Source: Coffea arabica
Lineage: Eukaryota; Streptophyta; Magnoliopsida; Gentianales; Rubiaceae
Assembly: GCF_036785885.1 (NCBI RefSeq)
Contig: NC_092326.1
Location: 4,526,001 to 4,590,000 of the forward strand
DNA: 64,000 nt
Direction: 5' to 3'
Part shown: positions 32,933 through 45,400 of the stretch, one piece after another
Layout of the letters: each line of letters opens with the position of its first letter
How positions within the stretch are numbered: position 1 is the first letter of the stretch
Notes under the pieces: model-generated
Told to the model about the DNA's origin: nothing
Database searches by the model: none
Seen by the model: only the letters and a program-made list of their open reading frames with translations
Position numbers and translations under genes: made by a program

Positions 32933-35600
32933 TTATCCATCCTCCAGTGTTTGTGAACTCCTAAGCTCAGTGTGACCATTTGCTGAGTATGCAAAATAAT
33001 ATGCTCCTACAGTGGCAGCTAGAACTCCTAGAACTTGAGAAAATAGCTGGAAGTTAGCAAGCAGCTCGCCCCGGATCTCACTTTCCTTTGAATGGCATGC
33101 AATCTTGTCTTCCTTGAGCCAGCAGCCGTTTGGCATCATTGGACCATACAGAGTGAATGCTGTTTGGTAGAACCAGAGGCCTTGAAGAGTAATGACAATG
33201 CCACTAAACAAATCAACGGGAAAGCTGTTTGGCATGAGGGCTCCAGCAATCATAGAGAAAATGCACAGGCCTATGAGGATAACGAGGATTAGGTGGTAAT
33301 ATCCCTCAAGTCCCTGATGGGTAGTTGAGTGAAAGTAGAACAAGAAGTACTCAGCACAAAATGCAGAGGAAGCAATCAAGCTCAAAGCTCCATCTGGCAA
33401 CGGGAGATAGCTGAAGGAATAGACGATACATTAAGCTATTTCAACATGAAAAAAAGAAAAAAAAAAAAAACTAGAAAAAAGATCTCAACACCATAATAAC
33501 AAGGATTAGGTCGTAGCACAGGGCATTTGGTTTGCTAAATTCATGTTCACAACGACCATATAGCAAATAAAACTGAACTTTCTTTACATACAAGTAGCTT
33601 TTAGTACCAATATGGATTAAACTGATGACCCAACTCATCAGTTAAAAGTACCCGAAGGAAGAAAATCAGCAACTATACAGCTTCTACCCATGATTCTATA
33701 AAACTAACAGCAACATGTGTAACAATCAGCCAAAACAGACAAGCACCAGAGCAATCCTTGGTCTACATTCTCAAATAGGCATTCAAGTTTACAAACTGGA
33801 AAACAAAATTTCAAGGTACGTTATAATGAAGAATTCAGTAGCAAAGAGTACAGTCAACTCTTTGAACATCAATACTTTAGCAGCAAATGAAGTATTCTCA
33901 ATTTGAATATCTTGTTGCCTATAAAGGACAAGAAAAAAAGACATACCATCACAAATAGAAGACCAGAATATAAAGCAATCATTCTTTAAGTTATAACCTA
34001 GCTATAAGTGCTCAAAAAATTCAATGACCATGTGTATACAACTTAAATGTTCTTTAGCAAATTAAAGCCTCAAGAAGTTGCCAGAACACATTCTCTATAA
34101 GTCACACTGTCAAACTCCATAAGGTAGCTACTCAAAACATACGAATCTATCAGACACATGATATGCTTTCCCAAAAATACCAATAAGAATAAAAGGAACA
34201 CCCCTAACACAAAGGTATGTTCTGGATAAGTAAAAATAATAAGAATAAAAGACATGTAGTAATAGGTTGAACATCTTTATAATTTGACAATTATATAGCA
34301 ACGAGATCTAAAATTGTAGACTCATCATCCTTAGCTTTCTGGATGAGTAAAGGATCCTTTTCTATGTACAAGATAATTTCAACCAGATGGCCTATGTTAA
34401 ATGGTAGCAATATCCTTTAGAATAGCATATTGTAACTTCTATTCTAATTAAGTGCGTGCTAATAATTTGTAGAACTCGCAGTTCACATTTCTCATACAAA
34501 AATAACTTTTAAGGAAACCAAAAAAATTCCAAAGACAAAAGATATCAGCTATTATGGACCTCTATGTAAGTTAGTTAAACAGTTATAAGAAGTTAATCAG
34601 CACACTAAACATAGCAATCAGCAAATTTCGAAAAATAAAGCAGTGATTACTATCCTGGAATAAAATTAACAATTTGATGTGGCAATGTAAACATGTGATA
34701 TGTTCTATCGGTTTTCGATGGGTTGCATCTTATCTAAACAAGAAGGCAAGTTTTTCATAATTTGAAAGCCACACGAGCGTTGAAGAGAGCACATGTGAAA
34801 GCAAAAGTATTGCATAAAATATCATACTCTGAAACATTCAATAGAATGGGTCAGGCTATAGGCTATTCAGTTTCATCTCCTTTCAGCATATATCCTCCAC
34901 TTCACCACACAGAGCATATCATTATGGAAAGTTTACTTTCCCTACTTATTGGCCACCCTAAAAAATTGTCCTGAATTGCTTTTGTAAATTCCACATCCCT
35001 CAGAAAATAAAAGTATATATTAAAAGACCAAAAAACTTCAAATCCTAAGTTCTCCTTAAATTGGCTGATGAAAGTCAATAATTCACGATAGCATACCATA
35101 GCGCATTTGATCCAGGCACCCAGCAAGATGGAGCTTCTTTACGTCAAAATGAAAAAGAAAAGAAACAACGAATATAAATACTAAAACATAAAAGACATGC
35201 TGATAAAAAAAATCTATGACTAAAGGTGGAAGATGCTGCAAAGAATGACTTACCTTGTTTTCTCAGAAAGAAATGCAATCAAGCCGAAGACAAAAAACAT
35301 GAGAAGCATTCCACCATGCTCAAAATTATTCATGTGACTGGGGTTCAGCATTCCATTAACAAACCACTTGAGGTGGGGAGAATAAAGCAGCTCTATACAC
35401 ATATCAATGAAAGATCCAATCGTTATGACATATAGTTCCAAATATTTGAGTTTCCCATCACATCCCGGAACGGGATTCCATGCCCTGACTCGGAAAGATT
35501 TGGGGCTCAATGCGTATCGTACAATAGAACACCATGTATGCCATATCCCTACAACAAGAAATAGTGTTCCTGGAAGAACATGCCCAGGAAATGAACCCAT
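32933..35600 (-). CDS. DUF716/TMEM45-family membrane protein (two coding exons)
   Basis: Coding exon 1 is 35600-35254 and exon 2 is 33410-32933, joined by a GT-AG intron into 274 aa. The start [12 protein letters not shown] is the usual N-terminus of plant DUF716 proteins, a multi-pass membrane family related to animal TMEM45 and without a settled biochemical role. Family hallmarks are [17 protein letters not shown] (about residues 41-57), [18 protein letters not shown] (about 86-103) and [13 protein letters not shown] (about 144-156). Six or seven hydrophobic segments are evident. Both splice sites agree with the reading frame (exon 1 ends EKT plus AG, exon 2 starts with C TAT CTC). The frame has no breaks, so it is probably functional. 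The tail after residue 220 is variable in the family. Confidence 0.93.
33411..35253 (-). other. Intron of the DUF716 gene
   Basis: 1843-bp AT-rich intron, donor GTAAGT (at 35253), acceptor TTCAG (at 33411). No nested gene or mobile element is recognised. Confidence 0.7.
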
Positions 35601-37260
35601 CTTTCCAATGACACAACCAAATGATGAAGGATCACTTCTTTTTTATGCCAAACAGAAAATTACCCTTTTCTGATAACTATTCTCAACCCTGAACAGAGAC
35701 TGCAAGTTGCCAAAAATCAAGAAAGAACTTCTCAAATAGCTGCGCTATTTCTTAACTCATACTAACTCCCACATTGACCCTTCTTGATGAACGTTTAATT
35801 ACCTTGAAGCAGAATCTTGACAGTCCAGAATCAATATCTTTTTCTAATGACAACTACATCCTCTCCTTCCTTCTATATGAGAACAGTATAACTATCCAAT
35901 AATTCCCCTCAGAATCAGAGACAGCTAATAACAACTCAAACGGGACTTTCCCACATCTTCTTTTCTGTAAAGACAATCAAAAGAAACTGCAAGGGATGCT
36001 TCTGGATGCAATACTTCACTTAATCTCTTTCCTCTACTTGGAAACAGCAAATCATCTATTCCAACAAAAAAAAATCCGTTATTTTCATTAAGTACTTCTT
36101 GAAAATAATTGCTGTGCTCAAGCAACTTTTCCAAAGGCCTAATAGAGAAAATCTACAATAAATAGTCAGTAATGGTTCTCATCAAACTCCTCCTATTGCA
36201 GTCTTAAAAGTCTCTCGTTCCATTCTACAGTAATATTCTACTTGTACAATCAATAATGGATGCTTAAAAACAACTAAAGAACCACATTCCACCATTAAAA
36301 AAGTGGTCAAGACTACGACATTAACGCACCCGAGATCCATTTTTTTCATCAAAGGCTGAAACAAATCATAAAAACACCAAAAGCCCATTAAACCAAGCAC
36401 AGAATAACCAATAAAAGAAAAGAAAATGAACAGAAAGGTTAAATTCTGTCTGTTAAAAGAAAGAATTTAAAATAATAAATTTAAATTCTTGTTAAGAGAA
36501 TCTTTCACTGTAGCCAATTGCATTAGGAAGGCTATCATAATCATCCACTACACGATCCTTTCGAAATCCTGGGACCATCACTATTCCACCTATACAAATA
36601 CATGCAAAAAGCATTTTGTGTATTTTCAGTCAACTTATAGACATGCTTTCAAGACTTTCCAAATACAGTTTCTCTTAAACCGCTGCTTCAGCTCTTCTTA
36701 AACATTCACCGCTCAAACCACCAAATTAAGATACATTATTTATGCAAAAGCATTTTATATCGAAATAGAGTTACATTATTTAATTAGTTTGTTCAGCTCT
36801 TCTCCATCATTCACAGCTGAAACAGCCTAATCAAGAAACTTTTACATCTTCTAGATACCAATTCCTGATAGTACAACGTAAATGCACTGTCATCGATCAA
36901 AATGCATAAAACCCAGAATAATATTACTCAAAAACCATCTCAAGAAATTCAAAAAAATCCCATATCAATAGATCTGAAAATCAAGAATCACACACCAAAA
37001 ACACACACAAGAAAACACGTGATGATCAATTTTGAAGCAAAAACATTTCAAAGTAAATTGATCATAAAAAAGGGAAATTTATGCACGTCTTTTCGTGCTT
37101 ACCTGCAAAGGCCGAAGAGACTCATGGCTCGGAAATCAAGGGTAAAACGTGAAAAAGAAAGAAAAAGAGGGAAACCAAAAAAAAAAAAAGAAGAAAGATT
37201 TTCTGGTTTGACTGTTTAAGGAAAAGCGAAGGAAAGGGGCGGGCAGCAAGAAAGAACTGA
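35601..37260 (-). other. 5' leader region of the DUF716 gene with probable leader intron
   Basis: A likely 5' UTR exon on the minus strand runs from about 37255 to 37104 and ends CTTTGCAG|GTAAGCACG. The coding exon begins after AG at 35601. An upstream ATG (ATGAGTCTCTTC, about 37125) in that exon would be out of frame with the main start if spliced directly. The rest is AT-rich intron. Confidence 0.55.
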
Positions 37261-37280
37261 CCGGAAATGGAGGAGGATGG

Positions 37281-37293
37281 TATTTATATGTTA
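37281..37293 (-). promoter_or_regulatory. TATA box of the DUF716 gene
   Basis: ATATAAATACC on the minus strand at about 37281-37291, about 30-40 bp before the pyrimidine-rich start of the putative 5' UTR. Confidence 0.6.
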
Positions 37294-37732
37294 TAGTGTT
37301 GAAACTTGAAAGGAAAATAAGACCGGGCAGGACCGGGGCAGGGGAACACGGGTCTGCGATGATGCAGTAATTATTACTGTTCGTGTTAAAGTACAACATA
37401 AAAACGGAGTCAGAAAAAGCTGGCATGCACTCACTTTAGGACTAGGAGCCACCATAAGAATTTTCGGCAAAACTTTTGCGAAAAAACTTTTACGAAAATG
37501 ATTGTCTACCATCACTCTTTTATAACGTACACATGGATGATGGAACAGAGATTACAGTCTGTGGGCTACTATCTTTTCTTTTCTTTTTTTGACAAATTCA
37601 GCTCACACTTAATTGAAAGAAAATTCTAAATTAAGCGACATATGATTTAAACTACAGAGAATCAAACTCAAAGATGAACGGAATATTTGATTTTAGAGAT
37701 TTTTATGTTTGAATGGATTGGGGCTCGAACAT

Positions 37733-37923
37733 TCGAAACGGTGTAGAGATTTTTGAACGGATTGTAATTTATATTAAACAGATTATACATTTTTACATCA
37801 GAGATGTAATATTTTACTACTATTTATGTGAGTCTTATATATAATAATTGTGTATTTATTGTAAGAATGTACAACCAATTCAATTTTAATTACAATTCGT
37901 TCAAAATCCTTACATCATTTCGG
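37733..37923. mobile_element. Small fold-back MITE
   Basis: GAAACGGTGTAGAGATTTTT followed by GAACGGATTGTAATT on the left pairs with AATTACAATTCGTTC and AAAATCCTTACATCATTTC on the right, about 36 bp of inverted repeat with several mismatches around an AT-rich loop. The target duplication is unclear. Confidence 0.6.
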
Positions 37924-37966
37924 ACGGTTATTACTGACAGTTGATGCCCCTGCTCCTGTTGTATCT

Positions 37967-38133
37967 TTTTTTTTCTGACTAAAAGCCCAAAGGACTTTTC
38001 GGCATTTTTACTAACCCTGAATCCCGTGAGAACCCCAAAAGCCGGTATCTCTTGAGGTCTCACAGGGAACTAATAAACCTACCCCAAACCCCCCTGAACC
38101 CCGATGTGGGACAAAGCCTCGACAATCGGAGGA
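37967..38133 (-). mobile_element. SINE-like retroposon with 15-bp target duplication
   Basis: A 167-bp segment is flanked by the perfect 15-bp repeat GCTCCTGTTGTATCT (37952-37966, 38134-38148). On the minus strand it begins TCCTCCGATTGTCGAGGC, contains TTTGTCCCACATCGGGG and ends in an A-run (T8 on the plus strand at 37967). A long target duplication, small size and A-tail are the marks of a SINE. I cannot clearly place RNA polymerase III A and B boxes, so the family is open. Confidence 0.78.
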
Positions 38134-38204
38134 GCTCCTGTTGTATCTAGGATTTAGAAATGTGATAATTTTCAATCTTCTTTTGTAGTTGGGCTTTTAC
38201 TTAA

Positions 38205-39596
38205 GGGAAAATCGTTCACGTCCCTCACATTTTACAAAATAACTTTTTTCATCCCTTACTTTTAAAAATGTAATTTTACGTCCTTTACAAATTCACATTT
38301 GTCAAATTTGATACCTACTTAGCTTTTTGACTAGTTTTTTGTCGGAATTCACCACATGCCTTGCACGTGATCATATTTTAAGGGCAAAATTATCAAATCA
38401 GATTTTATATAATTCGATTCATAATTCCTCACATTTCATAAAATAAATTTTTTCGACCCTTACATTTCATAAAATAAATTTTTGCATCCTTTATTGATCA
38501 TGTATGTGAGAATAATTTTTTTTAAATCCATGTATATATCTATTTGGTTTCACCTAAACAGTACGAACAGCATGTGAAATCAAATGGAGACATATTACAT
38601 ACTATTCGTACTGCTCAAGTGAAATCAAATAAATATATATATATGAATTTAAAAAAATTGCTAGTTTTTCACTTATATTTATTTTCTTTTAATCGAAATT
38701 TGAAAATAAAGAAGACATTTAATCCTAAATATTATCGAGTGTTTATATCGAATTAAATTTGGATAGAAAAAGTAAACAAAAGGAAAGTATGACAAAAAGA
38801 AATGAGTGATTGGCACTTTTAAATTTTAAAACAATCACAAGGCAAGTAATTCAACTGTTTGTCTTAAAAGTATCGAATAGAAATTTCATATTTAAACTGA
38901 AATTTGTTAGCACAATTATAGAATTCGAGTTAGGCCCCATTAATTAGATGACCTTATTATACAACTCAATAAAAAAATTATTACTAAAAGAGAAATGTCA
39001 CAAATATTGAATAGGTTCAAATGGTGAAATATTATAAATATATACATGGGTTTCAAACAAAATCATTAGCTTTAAACACCTATATATATATATCTATTGA
39101 ATAGCATGTGTATAATTACGATTAGCATGTTTGGATTAAATCCAATAGAGATAAATTACATGTTATTCATACTCTTCAGATAAAATCAAATAGACATATA
39201 TGCGGATTTATAGAAAAAAAAACTATTCGTATACATGATCAATGAGGGATGAAAAAATTCATTTTGAAAAATGTGAGGGATAGAAACATTCATTTTTTGA
39301 AATGTGAGGAATGAAACAATTCATTTTGTAAAATGTTAGGGACGACAAAATTCATTTTGTGAAATGTGAGGGACTATGAATCAGATTATGTAAAAATTTG
39401 ATTTGACAATGTTACCCTTAAAAAATGATCACATGCAAGTCACATGGTGAATTCCGGCAAAAAACTAGTCGGAAACCTAGGTAGGGACCAAATTTGATCA
39501 ATGTGAATTTGTAAGGGACGTAAAATTATACTTTTAAAAATAAGGGACAAAAAAATCATTTTGTAAAATATAGGGGACGTTTTGAACAATTTTCCC
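38205..39596. mobile_element. Long-TIR Mutator-like fold-back element, copy 1
   Basis: Termini GGGAAAATCGTTCACGTCCC and GGGACGTTTTGAACAATTTTCCC are inverted, and the inverted arms extend about 350-400 bp (CTCACATTTTACAAAATAA, CAAATTCACATTTGTCAAA, GCACGTGATCAT and their complements on the right). A perfect 9-bp target duplication TTTACTTAA (38196-38204, 39597-39605) indicates a Mutator-like mechanism. There is no coding potential. A related copy lies at 47295-48427. Confidence 0.9.
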
Positions 39597-39605
39597 TTTA
39601 CTTAA

Positions 39606-40172
39606 ATAAGTATTATAAGGCCACAAAAGCAAATGATGAAATTTTGCAACAACCAAAATAAGTCTAAAAAGGTTTCAAGTTTATAGAATCACTGCAAATC
39701 CTATTAAATTTACTATCAAACCTATTTATTTAAGAATTAATATTCTATTTACTGACAGTTTATACACTTACATCATTGGATGCATAATACATAATCCAAT
39801 TTTGAATTTAAAACTCAAATTTTGTATATGTGTCATGCATCCAACCGTGAAAATATATACATTGTCAGTGTATATAAATTTTATTCTTTATTTAAAGCAT
39901 AGAACTTCAATAAATAATTATCATTCCAATTAATTTGCAACTTAGACCTTTCAATTCTTGTATTAAAATTGCCAATACTAATTAGTTCTAAAATTGGTTG
40001 TCACCTTATGCCCTTTTTTTTTTTAATTTGATTGATTATCAATCCTTGTTATGATGAAAATTGATTGTCCCCTTAGCCTTTATTAATTATTTGACTGATA
40101 TTACTAATACTAATAAGCATCAAAATTAAGTGCCACATTAGATATTTCTAATAGTTTGATTAATGTTGTCAT
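39606..40172. other. Intergenic, start of a diverged repeat field
   Basis: AT-rich; the end overlaps the ~100-bp repeat field at 39955-40830. No gene. Confidence 0.5.
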
Positions 40173-40830
40173 CTTGTTTGATAACTCAATTCAGCACTTA
40201 AACTTAATAGATTCAGATCTTAACTTATTCAAACCATTTAATAACAAAAAATTGAACATCTGAATTAATTAAATGGCATTGAATATTCTAGGCAAAATTT
40301 ACTCCCAAAATTAAGTGATAAGTTACTTACTTATTACTGAATGCGATATACACTTAAATGTATTAGATTTAATACTTAATAATTCAATAATTTGATAGAT
40401 TCAAACTTCAAATTTCAGATTTCACACTTCAATTATATCAAACGCACCCAAATGTGCTTAAAATTTATTTTGCCCTAGGTTTTCCTAATTGTTTGACTAA
40501 TACGCTAATACAAAATAATTACCCATGAAATTTATTGTCACTTTAGACCTTGGTAATTGTTTTACTAATATCGCCAATAGTAGTCATCCTTAAAATTGAT
40601 TGTCACCTTGGGACTTAGTAAGCACGAAGCACTTGCTAAATTTGTCAATACTATTTTGGCACAAAAATAATTGCCACGTTTGGCCTTTATATCAATTACT
40701 AAACCTGCCAAAACTAATTAGTGTTACACATGATTGTCACCTCAAGCTTTGTACTTGTTTAATAAACTTAATCTTTTATTAAATGTTCGCTTAGACCTTT
40801 TGGATTCTTTTACTAAAATTGCCATAAAAT
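39955..40830. repeat. Diverged ~100-bp tandem repeats, interrupted by a MITE-like insert
   Basis: A unit of the form ATTGTCACCTTAGACC, then TTGTTTTACTAATAT, then GCCAATACTAATTAG recurs about six to seven times at 39955-40170 and 40450-40830. The copies differ strongly but keep block order. Confidence 0.6.
40173..40449. mobile_element. Possible MITE inside the repeat field
   Basis: Left end CTTGTTTGATAAC and right end TATATCAAACGCACCC are roughly inverted (TGTTTGATA). The insert breaks the ~100-bp repeat field. No target duplication can be fixed. Confidence 0.45.
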
Positions 40831-42492
40831 CTAATTGAAAATTTTAAAACTAAAACTTCTCCTTATATAAATTATCCTCTTTAATCAACAGAGTTCTCAG
40901 ATTTATACCTAGGGCGACAATGTTAAGTGTAGGTTTGAGCAGTATGGTGGCTGACGTTCAAATTACTTCGTCAATCATAAATCACCTAAATAGCCGAGGA
41001 ATCAGTAGTCTCAGGCAAAGAGGTAGACGAGGTGAAACGCCCCTTCAGTGTAATCTCGTCAATCACCTTGTCTGGAAATGTTCAAGACGAGATGCCTGTT
41101 GTTGAAAGAGAGTGAACGGAACTAATAGAGGCTGGGCACACCGAGGCGGCCACAAGCATAATGAAAGGGGATAATTTTGGAAACCTCTCCTAAGGCTTTG
41201 CCTAATAGCACTTAGCACCTTTGAATTTTGAAAAATAATCCTTGACCTCTTTTAGATCCATATTTTTTGTAACAAACTCACCTCTACATCATAAAAATAT
41301 TCTTAAAATAATCATTTAAAGAGAGAGAGAGAGAGAGAGATGTAGCTTTTTTCCAACTTTACCCTTTTGTATTGTCATATCTTGAAAATTTTACCAAATC
41401 GATTTCTCACATGTATTTGCATAAGAGAACTAAAAAAATTGTTGAAATGCAGTGTTAAGTACAACAATAATTGGTAGAATGGTATTATTTTCTATTTTTG
41501 GCATCTTCTAGATGTGTTCTTTTCCTTACATAATTGTTAGAATAACAAAAGAAATTTAATTAAAAGTTGGTATATGAAGATTAAAAATGTGCCCAAGAAG
41601 GCGTTTGAATGCAAAACAATTATTAGATTAGCCATTCTTTTTATAGATTTTGATTTATTATCTTCTTTTTTTTTTTTTTGGGGACATATAAGGTTTAAAA
41701 TAATGAGGATAATTTGATATATGGTCGACATAGGAAGACTAAAAGTACAGGGAAGGGGTGTTTAGGGAAAAAAATAATAATTAGGATCGCCGAATCTTAT
41801 AAATTTTAATTATTATTATAAGATTGGCGATTTGACGATTATTATTGCAATCTTATAGATTGGCGATTTGGCATAAAATCTTAATAGCAATAGCAAAGTC
41901 AATATAAGACTGGCATAAAACGACAAAAGTCGGGGACGATTTTTTCCTTTGCAAGAGAGGATATACTATCAAGGGGGGCTAAAAAAAGACCCGTCAAAGG
42001 TAAATTAGAGGCTCCCAAGCCAGATATATAGACTGAAGATAAACTAAGCGTGCCATAAGAAATTGGCTACCTGCAGGCTGCAGCGGTTATACCATAAGAT
42101 ATCGGACAAGCGGCAAGAAGAGCGAAAAAACTATGAACCCAAAAAAAAAAAAGACACAAGCTAAGACAAATAAATAGTAGTATATGTATCAGGCTACAGC
42201 CAAAAATGAATCACACAAAAAACATGAAAGACAAGACGAAAATTTCTTTTGCCATTGCACAAATAACAGGTTAACAAAGTCTCCTGGCACCATTTTACCC
42301 CAGATGTCACCTAAGAGCCAAGAGTAATTGTTCACAATGTCATGTAATTTTCAAACTTAAATTCCCCATATACTGCAGATAAATCAGCAGCTGACAGATA
42401 CATTGACCGAAACAGACAACATGCCTACTACTAAATAAAGACGAGAACAGCATAAATGTCTCCTTTTCCTCCAAAACTTAAGCTCAAGGCAT
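40830..42492. other. Spacer and 3' flank of the COPI zeta gene
   Basis: Holds a (GA)n tract at 41319-41340, a hairpin at 41786-41838 and the 3' UTR of the minus-strand COPI gene from about 42492 down to about 42270. No further gene is supported. Confidence 0.5.
41786..41838. other. Stem-loop and repeated TTGGCGATTTG motif
   Basis: GATCGCCGAATCTTATAA pairs with TTATAAGATTGGCGATT across a short AT loop. The arm is repeated at about 41850-41872 (ATCTTATAGATTGGCGATTT). Confidence 0.6.
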
Positions 42493-45400
42493 TCACTTCA
42501 GAAGGGATCTTGTCAAATGTTCCCGAGCAGTAGCCAATGCTTGACCTATCGTCTGTGAAGGAATATGTTCACAAATTAAGTACACAGCAGTAATAGATTG
42601 TCCGCACAACAACTTAGGTGATAGCAAAACCAGTAATCCGAAACTACCTGCTCAGATAAAGGTGCTCCCGCATCAATACTGTTGCTTGCAACTTTCCCGG
42701 CAATAACATTTGCATCCGTTTCAAGAATTATACTACAATATTCATACAAACAATTAGGAGGGCAAGAAGTGGATGAAATTACCTTTTAACTCAGTTCCTG
42801 CATATTTTAATGCATTTTATGCCTCATAGCAGGTACATACTCCTACAGTGAATCAACATTCCAACCACTACCATTTACATTTTCAATCCCGCTCAACCTT
42901 CAATATTAAAACTCTACAAGACTTTTACACAAGTAGCAGACCATTGGGGTGTGGGAAGCCAGGATTCGAGTAAGAGTTCTCTGTCCAGTGTCATCGATAA
43001 TTTGAGTGTTTCCAAACGAGGCATTTCACTATCTGCAGGAACTTATGAGTACTATACATAAACGCTATTCTGATGAATTGACTACTAAAAGGTATTCTTC
43101 TAACCATAATCATGATGAGGACAACATGTAGAATCAGTCAGACAAGTCCGACTTCATTCAACAAATCCACACTAAAAGAACAACAGTAAATCACAATCAA
43201 TTGCAACTGATCACTCAAACTGCCAAGACCAGCTGTACAAGGTAGAATCAGCCAGATAACTCCAACTACATGCAACAAATGCATAATAAAAGAACAAAAT
43301 CAATCTGAACTGATCATTCAAACTGTCAACACCATTTCAGTGCTCATTTAAAAGTCCTTTCAGTTTCAAAGAGATTATGCTCTGCTAAAAAACTTACTAA
43401 GAACTATAGGCCTTATTGATTTTAACTTAGTTGAGTTTAAGCGAGAAAATAAAGACTTATAAATTCCAACACGCAGAAGCTGTATGCCTAAGGTTTCAGT
43501 CGAATGAAAGAATAACTACACCAAATTTCAACTATACCCATCCCCAACCAAAACAAATGGGAAAAAAAATCAAATTTACACGTACAAATAACTCAGTAAA
43601 TTCACAGTGCACAGACTGCAATTAAGATAGCATAAATTGAAGAAGTTCCAAAAGAAAAAGATCTTTTGCATACCCGCCATCTACAATTTCATCCAGACAT
43701 AGAAGAATGAGATCCAAATTTTCAAGAGCCTCCTTCTTATCCACATTGCCTCTAAAACCAGAAGGAAATCAAACTAGGTTAGGAAATACAATTGAAGGGC
43801 GAAAAAAGGAATAAGAGAGATAAGTTTATAGATAAAACATTGTGGGGAAAAAAGAATAAAAGAGATAAGTTTATAGATGAAACATTGCTTCCACATACTA
43901 CCTGAGTAGAAGACCCACAGCATCAAAGAAACCTTGAAGAGCAGAAGCTAAGATGAGCTCATTTTCATCTTCACCCCCAGTAACGTAGAAGTGAAGATCT
44001 TGTACAAATTTGTAAACGGCAATGTAATTTTCAAACATTGTTACCTCAGCTGCAGATTAAAACCACAGAATCAGCTATAAAGTATTATTAGTTTTCAATC
44101 CTCCATACAACAACTTATTACCAGTCTAAAGTATATTGTTTTTTCTGGACATACACTGCAAAATAGAAAAATTTATGAAGACCTAATAGAATTATACACA
44201 GGATGGACCATATTGGTACACAGGTTAGAAGGGACAAAATATCATCCTTAGCAGATAAAGGAACTATGAAAGATCCCAGTAAAATCAGGAGCTTCGTCTA
44301 GCTGAATACACAAAATTACATCCATAAGCTAGATACCAAGAAGCCAAGATATGCAATACCACACAGACTTAACAGATTTATTTTGTATATTCAGTTATAA
44401 TTACCATGGATCTCAAATTGATAACTGACTAGCATGCTGTGAACATATTCAAAAGTTAGCAGGAACATTACCTTCTGTCCGGGCATTTGTCTTTTGAGTC
44501 TTGTTAAATATGGCTTTCTCAAAAGCTTCCTTTGCAGAATTTGTAGGCCAATCATCTGAACAGTACTTAACAGCCACACGTTTCCCTTCAGAATCCAATA
44601 GCAGAATGTTCTTAACCAAAGGGCAGGTTTCCTACAAATAAGAACCTCTCAGATAGTTAATCAACTAAAATCACCAGTATCACCCAGAATCCAGAAACCT
44701 AATATCAGGTATTGCATGAACATTAATAGCTTTCCATCAATTCTAGACTTGTGCAAATTATTTAAACACAACAGGTAGTTATAAACACATATTTTCCGAT
44801 TTAAGCCATTAAAAAAGGTCATCCCTTGAATGGCAGCTATAAAGAATACATTCTTATTCAAGTGACAATTAAAAAAAAGTTCATTCCTCGACAGTGGGAT
44901 TCCTATATAGATTGCTTCTGATAAATTTACTTCCATCCAATACCATCATTGTATTTATTGACCCAACATACTTTTCAATGACACTTAGGCAACTTGAATA
45001 TGACATATGCATTACATAAGCACCCCACCCCAAAATTCATTCTCGTCTAACAAATGAGGTAAAAATTTATCATGATTGACCTAGAGGTAAAAAGCTTTTA
45101 GGTCCAAGGACAAGACAAGGTCAGCAGCAGTTATAGCTGCCTTTCTTCATTAATCATGGTATGGTAAGCATTCTTAGTGCAAATTGTTTAATTAGTTAAA
45201 TTCATGAACCTAATTTCTCCAACTGATAATTGCAGTCTTTTGAAGCTGAAACTTCTCTAGAATTTTGGATTTATATATGTACAATATTTCTTTCTCTAGG
45301 AGTTAAAAGAAATCGTTATGAAAACAGATTTAAGATGGTAAACACTGAATCCTTATTATCTGCAGATAGTATTACTGACGCAAATAAATCTTCTTTATGT

